DNA of 6,445 nucleotides from Chloroflexota bacterium (lineage in GTDB: Bacteria > Chloroflexota > Anaerolineae > UBA4142). Below the pieces are notes generated by a model that saw only the letters and a program-made list of their open reading frames with translations, made no database searches and was not told the origin of the DNA. The stretch is taken from positions 1-6,445 of the forward strand of contig JACQGS010000052.1 of NCBI GenBank assembly GCA_016199405.1, read 5' to 3'. Positions within the stretch are counted from its first letter, which is position 1, and the number at the start of each line of letters is the position of its first letter. Shown piece after piece: positions 4,682 through 6,445 of this stretch. A program made the translations under genes and the position numbers.

Positions 4682-5989
4682 ATGTCCAAATTATTCCGCG
4701 CGCTACTTCTCATCGCGCTGCTCATCAGCGTCATCGCGTGCAATGCCGCGCCTGCGTCCGCGCCGGCATTGGCAACGCAACCGGCTGCGACGCTCGCGCC
4801 GACTGCCGCGCCAACGTTCGCGGCTGCCGCGAACGATTTCGACGCGGCGCGCGCAATGGAGCATAACCGCGCGCTCGCGGTGACGATCGGCACGCGCGTT
4901 TCCGGAACCGAGAAGGGCGCGCAAGCCGCGGATTACATCGCGGCGCAATTCAAAAGTTACGGTTATGCGGTCGAGAAGCAAAATTTTTCGTTCGAGTTTT
5001 GGGAAGATACCGGCACGCAGATAGAAGTCACCGCACCCGAACTGCGCGCAATGAACAAGCCGCGCCCAATTCAGTACAGCCCCGCCGGGCATTTGAGCGA
5101 AGATTTGGTTTCGGTCGGCGGCGTGGGGAATGAGAATGATTTTGCGCGCGCGAATGCCAAGGGCAAAATCGCGCTCGTGCAACGCGGGACGATCCCGTTT
5201 TCGGACAAAGCGAAGAACGGCGCGGGCGCGGGTGCGCTCGCGGTCATCATCTACAACAACGCGCCCGGACCTTTTGCCGGCACGCTGCAAAATCGCGTCA
5301 ACATTCCGGCGATTGGCATCAGCGGCGAAGATGGGCAGACGCTGGTGGGCTTGTTGCAAAACGGCGCGGTGAAAATAAAAATTGAGAGCGACACGCGCCT
5401 CGCGCAGAAAACCGGCAACAACGTCATCGCGACCAAACGCGGCACGAGCGGCAAAATGCTTTTGCTCGGTGGGCATTATGATTCGGTGGAAGCCGGTCCG
5501 GGCGCAAACGATAACGGCTCGGGCACGGCGGTGCTCCTCGAACTCGCGCGCGTGCTCGCGCAAAAGCAGTTCAAAGATACCCTGACGTTCATCGCGTTCG
5601 ACGCGGAAGAGTTCGGGCTGATCGGCTCGCGGCATCACGCGGATAATTTGACGGAGCGCGACCGCGCGCAGATCGCGGCAATGCTCAATTTCGATATGCT
5701 CGGCGGCGGGCGCGGACCGCTCTTGCTGGGCGGCGAGGGCGCGCTGGGGCAGATGGCGCGCGACGCGGCGAAAGAAATCGGCGTTGACGCGCGCAATTTC
5801 GCGCTGGGGAATAACGCCGGGAGCGATCATCAATCGTTCACGCGCATCGGCATTGATGCCGTGATGTTTTCGCGCGATTACGATTTGCTGCACACGCCGC
5901 AGGATGCGATCGGCGAAATTCGCGCGGAATGGTTGGGTGAGGCGGGGCGCGTCGCGGTGAGGTTGGTGGAGATGTTGGAGGGGAAATAA
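4682..5989 (+). CDS. M28-family zinc aminopeptidase with PA domain, lipoprotein
   Basis: A complete 435-aa secreted metallopeptidase expected to remove N-terminal residues from extracellular peptides. Residues 1-19 are a signal peptide (KLFRALLLIALLISV) with lipobox VIAC and Cys20. An Ala/Pro/Thr linker runs to about residue 50. A protease-associated (PA) domain at about 140-240 contains GKIALVQRGTIPFSDKAKNG. The M28 catalytic core at about 245-432 shows GGHYDSV (zinc ligand His265), GANDNGSG (bridging Asp277), DAEEFGLIGS (general base Glu309 and ligand Glu310), NFDMLG (Asp338) and LLHTPQD (His404). All expected metal ligands are present, so it should be active. The ATG at 4682 has AAGGA at 4671-4675, 6 nt upstream, and opens the signal peptide. 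Codon use is strongly GCG-biased: 13 of the first 21 Ala codons are GCG. No terminator hairpin is evident after the TAA, and the kinase remnant on the opposite strand begins 8 bp later. Peptide products could be taken up by an Opp/Dpp system, but direct coupling to the ABC gene here is inference. Confidence 0.95.
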   Translation: MSKLFRALLLIALLISVIACNAAPASAPALATQPAATLAPTAAPTFAAAANDFDAARAMEHNRALAVTIGTRVSGTEKGAQAADYIAAQFKSYGYAVEKQNFSFEFWEDTGTQIEVTAPELRAMNKPRPIQYSPAGHLSEDLVSVGGVGNENDFARANAKGKIALVQRGTIPFSDKAKNGAGAGALAVIIYNNAPGPFAGTLQNRVNIPAIGISGEDGQTLVGLLQNGAVKIKIESDTRLAQKTGNNVIATKRGTSGKMLLLGGHYDSVEAGPGANDNGSGTAVLLELARVLAQKQFKDTLTFIAFDAEEFGLIGSRHHADNLTERDRAQIAAMLNFDMLGGGRGPLLLGGEGALGQMARDAAKEIGVDARNFALGNNAGSDHQSFTRIGIDAVMFSRDYDLLHTPQDAIGEIRAEWLGEAGRVAVRLVEMLEGK

Positions 5990-5997
5990 TTGTAAGG

Positions 5998-6230
5998 ACA
6001 GCGAACGATGTTGGGATGCTTTTCCAGTGCGACCAGTTGCCCACTTCGCGCAGAAAGCGGTCGCGCGCGGCGCGGTCGGGGAGGTATTCGGGCTTGAAGG
6101 TTTTGATTGCGACGGGGCGTTGTTCGCCGTGGTCGTAGCAGAGATACACGATGCCCATCCCGCCGATGAGCGGGCGACCAGCAACTTCGTAGCGACCTGT
6201 GATGCGAGAACCTGAAGGGTAGAGATTCAT
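5998..6230 (-). pseudogene. Ser/Thr protein kinase remnant, N-lobe only, frameshifted
   Basis: This is the start of a PknB-like eukaryotic-type kinase gene. Residues 1-63 show GRYEVAGRPLIGGMGIVYL (glycine loop at 22-26), VAIK with the ATP-binding Lys43, and a helix-C candidate FLREV with Glu62. The original frame then turns to nonsense (GNWSHWKSIP). The next frame reads GQLVALEKHPNIVRC, the expected continuation of the N-lobe up to subdomain IV. One missing base in the GGG run at 6042-6040 on the minus strand explains the shift. After the NIVRC codons (ending at 5998) homology stops and the DNA runs into the 3' end of the M28 gene. The catalytic loop, DFG motif and C-lobe are absent, so no active kinase can be made: about 78 residues remain of a domain of roughly 260. 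The ATG at 6230 lies 11 bp after the TPR gene stop, so the two were probably co-transcribed. The single-base shift could be a sequencing error, but the truncation could not. Confidence 0.8.
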
Positions 6231-6241
6231 TGCGTCATCTT

Positions 6242-6445
6242 CTATTTTCTGTCTGAACGGATGGCGGCAATCAACTGGTCTGCCGCTTGTACGTTCGGAT
6301 TCTCCATTTGCCGATAAAGCGCAAGCGCGTGCTGGGCGAATTCCAGTGCGCGGGCAGTGTTACCTTGTTGGCGATACAGTAACGCCATATTGAAGGAATC
6401 ATTGGCTTCTCCCGAAGTATCCCCGATTTCGCGCGCGATCGCCAA
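6242..6445 (-). CDS. TPR-repeat protein, C-terminal end (gene continues beyond the window)
   Basis: The last 68 codons (67 aa plus TAG) of a tetratricopeptide-repeat protein; the 5' part lies to the right of the window. One full TPR-like motif is visible, with Asn-x-Ala-x-x-Tyr spacing in NMALLYRQQGN followed by ARALEFAQHALALYRQ. A short capping helix, AADQLIAAIRS, comes before the stop. An earlier partial repeat ends in LAIAREIGDTSGEA. TPR proteins act as protein-interaction scaffolds, and in Chloroflexota and Cyanobacteria they are often beside or fused to Ser/Thr kinases. The kinase remnant starts 11 bp downstream, so they probably formed an operon. The N-terminal domain, and hence the specific role, cannot be seen. 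Confidence 0.75.
   Translation of the reverse strand: MAIAREIGDTSGEANDSFNMALLYRQQGNTARALEFAQHALALYRQMENPNVQAADQLIAAIRSDRK

Noticed and set aside
4703..6184. A 493-codon open frame on the minus strand across the M28 gene
   Set aside because: It is antisense to a peptidase with all catalytic motifs, is Arg-rich and low in recognisable domains, and is explained by the strong GCG/CGC codon bias of the sense gene.

Overview
The window looks like chromosomal DNA from a GC-rich bacterium, most likely a member of the Chloroflexota (Anaerolineae or Chloroflexia type) from an isolate or metagenome. This is inference. The clues are imperfect 7-bp tandem arrays in intergenic positions, secreted lipoproteins with long Ala/Thr/Pro linkers after the lipobox, a PknB-like kinase beside a TPR protein, and an HNH-nuclease gene paired with a small helical-protein gene of a type I recall from Chloroflexota and Cyanobacteria. 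No rRNA or other taxonomic marker is present.

Layout from left to right. (1) Positions 1-666 hold the 3' end of an oligopeptide/dipeptide ABC-transporter ATPase. Its reading frame runs through a 63-bp array of nine AATCTCC-like heptamers (344-406) and on into the antisense of the next gene. (2) A complete GH10 endo-xylanase lipoprotein gene lies on the minus strand (1517 to 405). Its stop codon uses the last two bases of the array. (3) A 238-bp divergent promoter region follows. It holds a second array of eleven heptamers (1639-1715) whose unit orientation flips part-way, set between two good sigma70-type promoters. (4) A complete acetoacetate-CoA ligase gene lies on the plus strand (1756-3720). 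(5) A two-gene minus-strand operon (4551 to 3717) encodes a 133-aa helical protein of unknown function and an overlapping HNH endonuclease. It has its own promoter and ribosome-binding site, and its terminal stop codon overlaps the ligase stop. (6) A complete M28 zinc aminopeptidase lipoprotein gene with a PA domain lies on the plus strand (4682-5989). (7) On the minus strand at the right edge is the 3' end of a TPR protein gene. It is followed by a broken remnant of a Ser/Thr protein kinase that keeps only the N-lobe start, carries a one-base frameshift and is cut off 8 bp from the end of the peptidase gene.

Functionally the region mixes nutrient acquisition (peptide import, secreted xylanase, secreted aminopeptidase) with acyl-CoA metabolism (acetoacetate activation). 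These genes do not form one operon: transcription changes direction at nearly every gene, so each is probably controlled separately. The HNH/helical-protein pair has more mixed codon use than its GCG-rich neighbours and looks like a self-contained insert. I see no convincing new multi-gene defence or biosynthetic system. The most unusual signals are the two heptamer arrays, one reshaping the ABC ATPase C-terminus and the other sitting inside a divergent promoter, together with the HNH pair and the kinase remnant.
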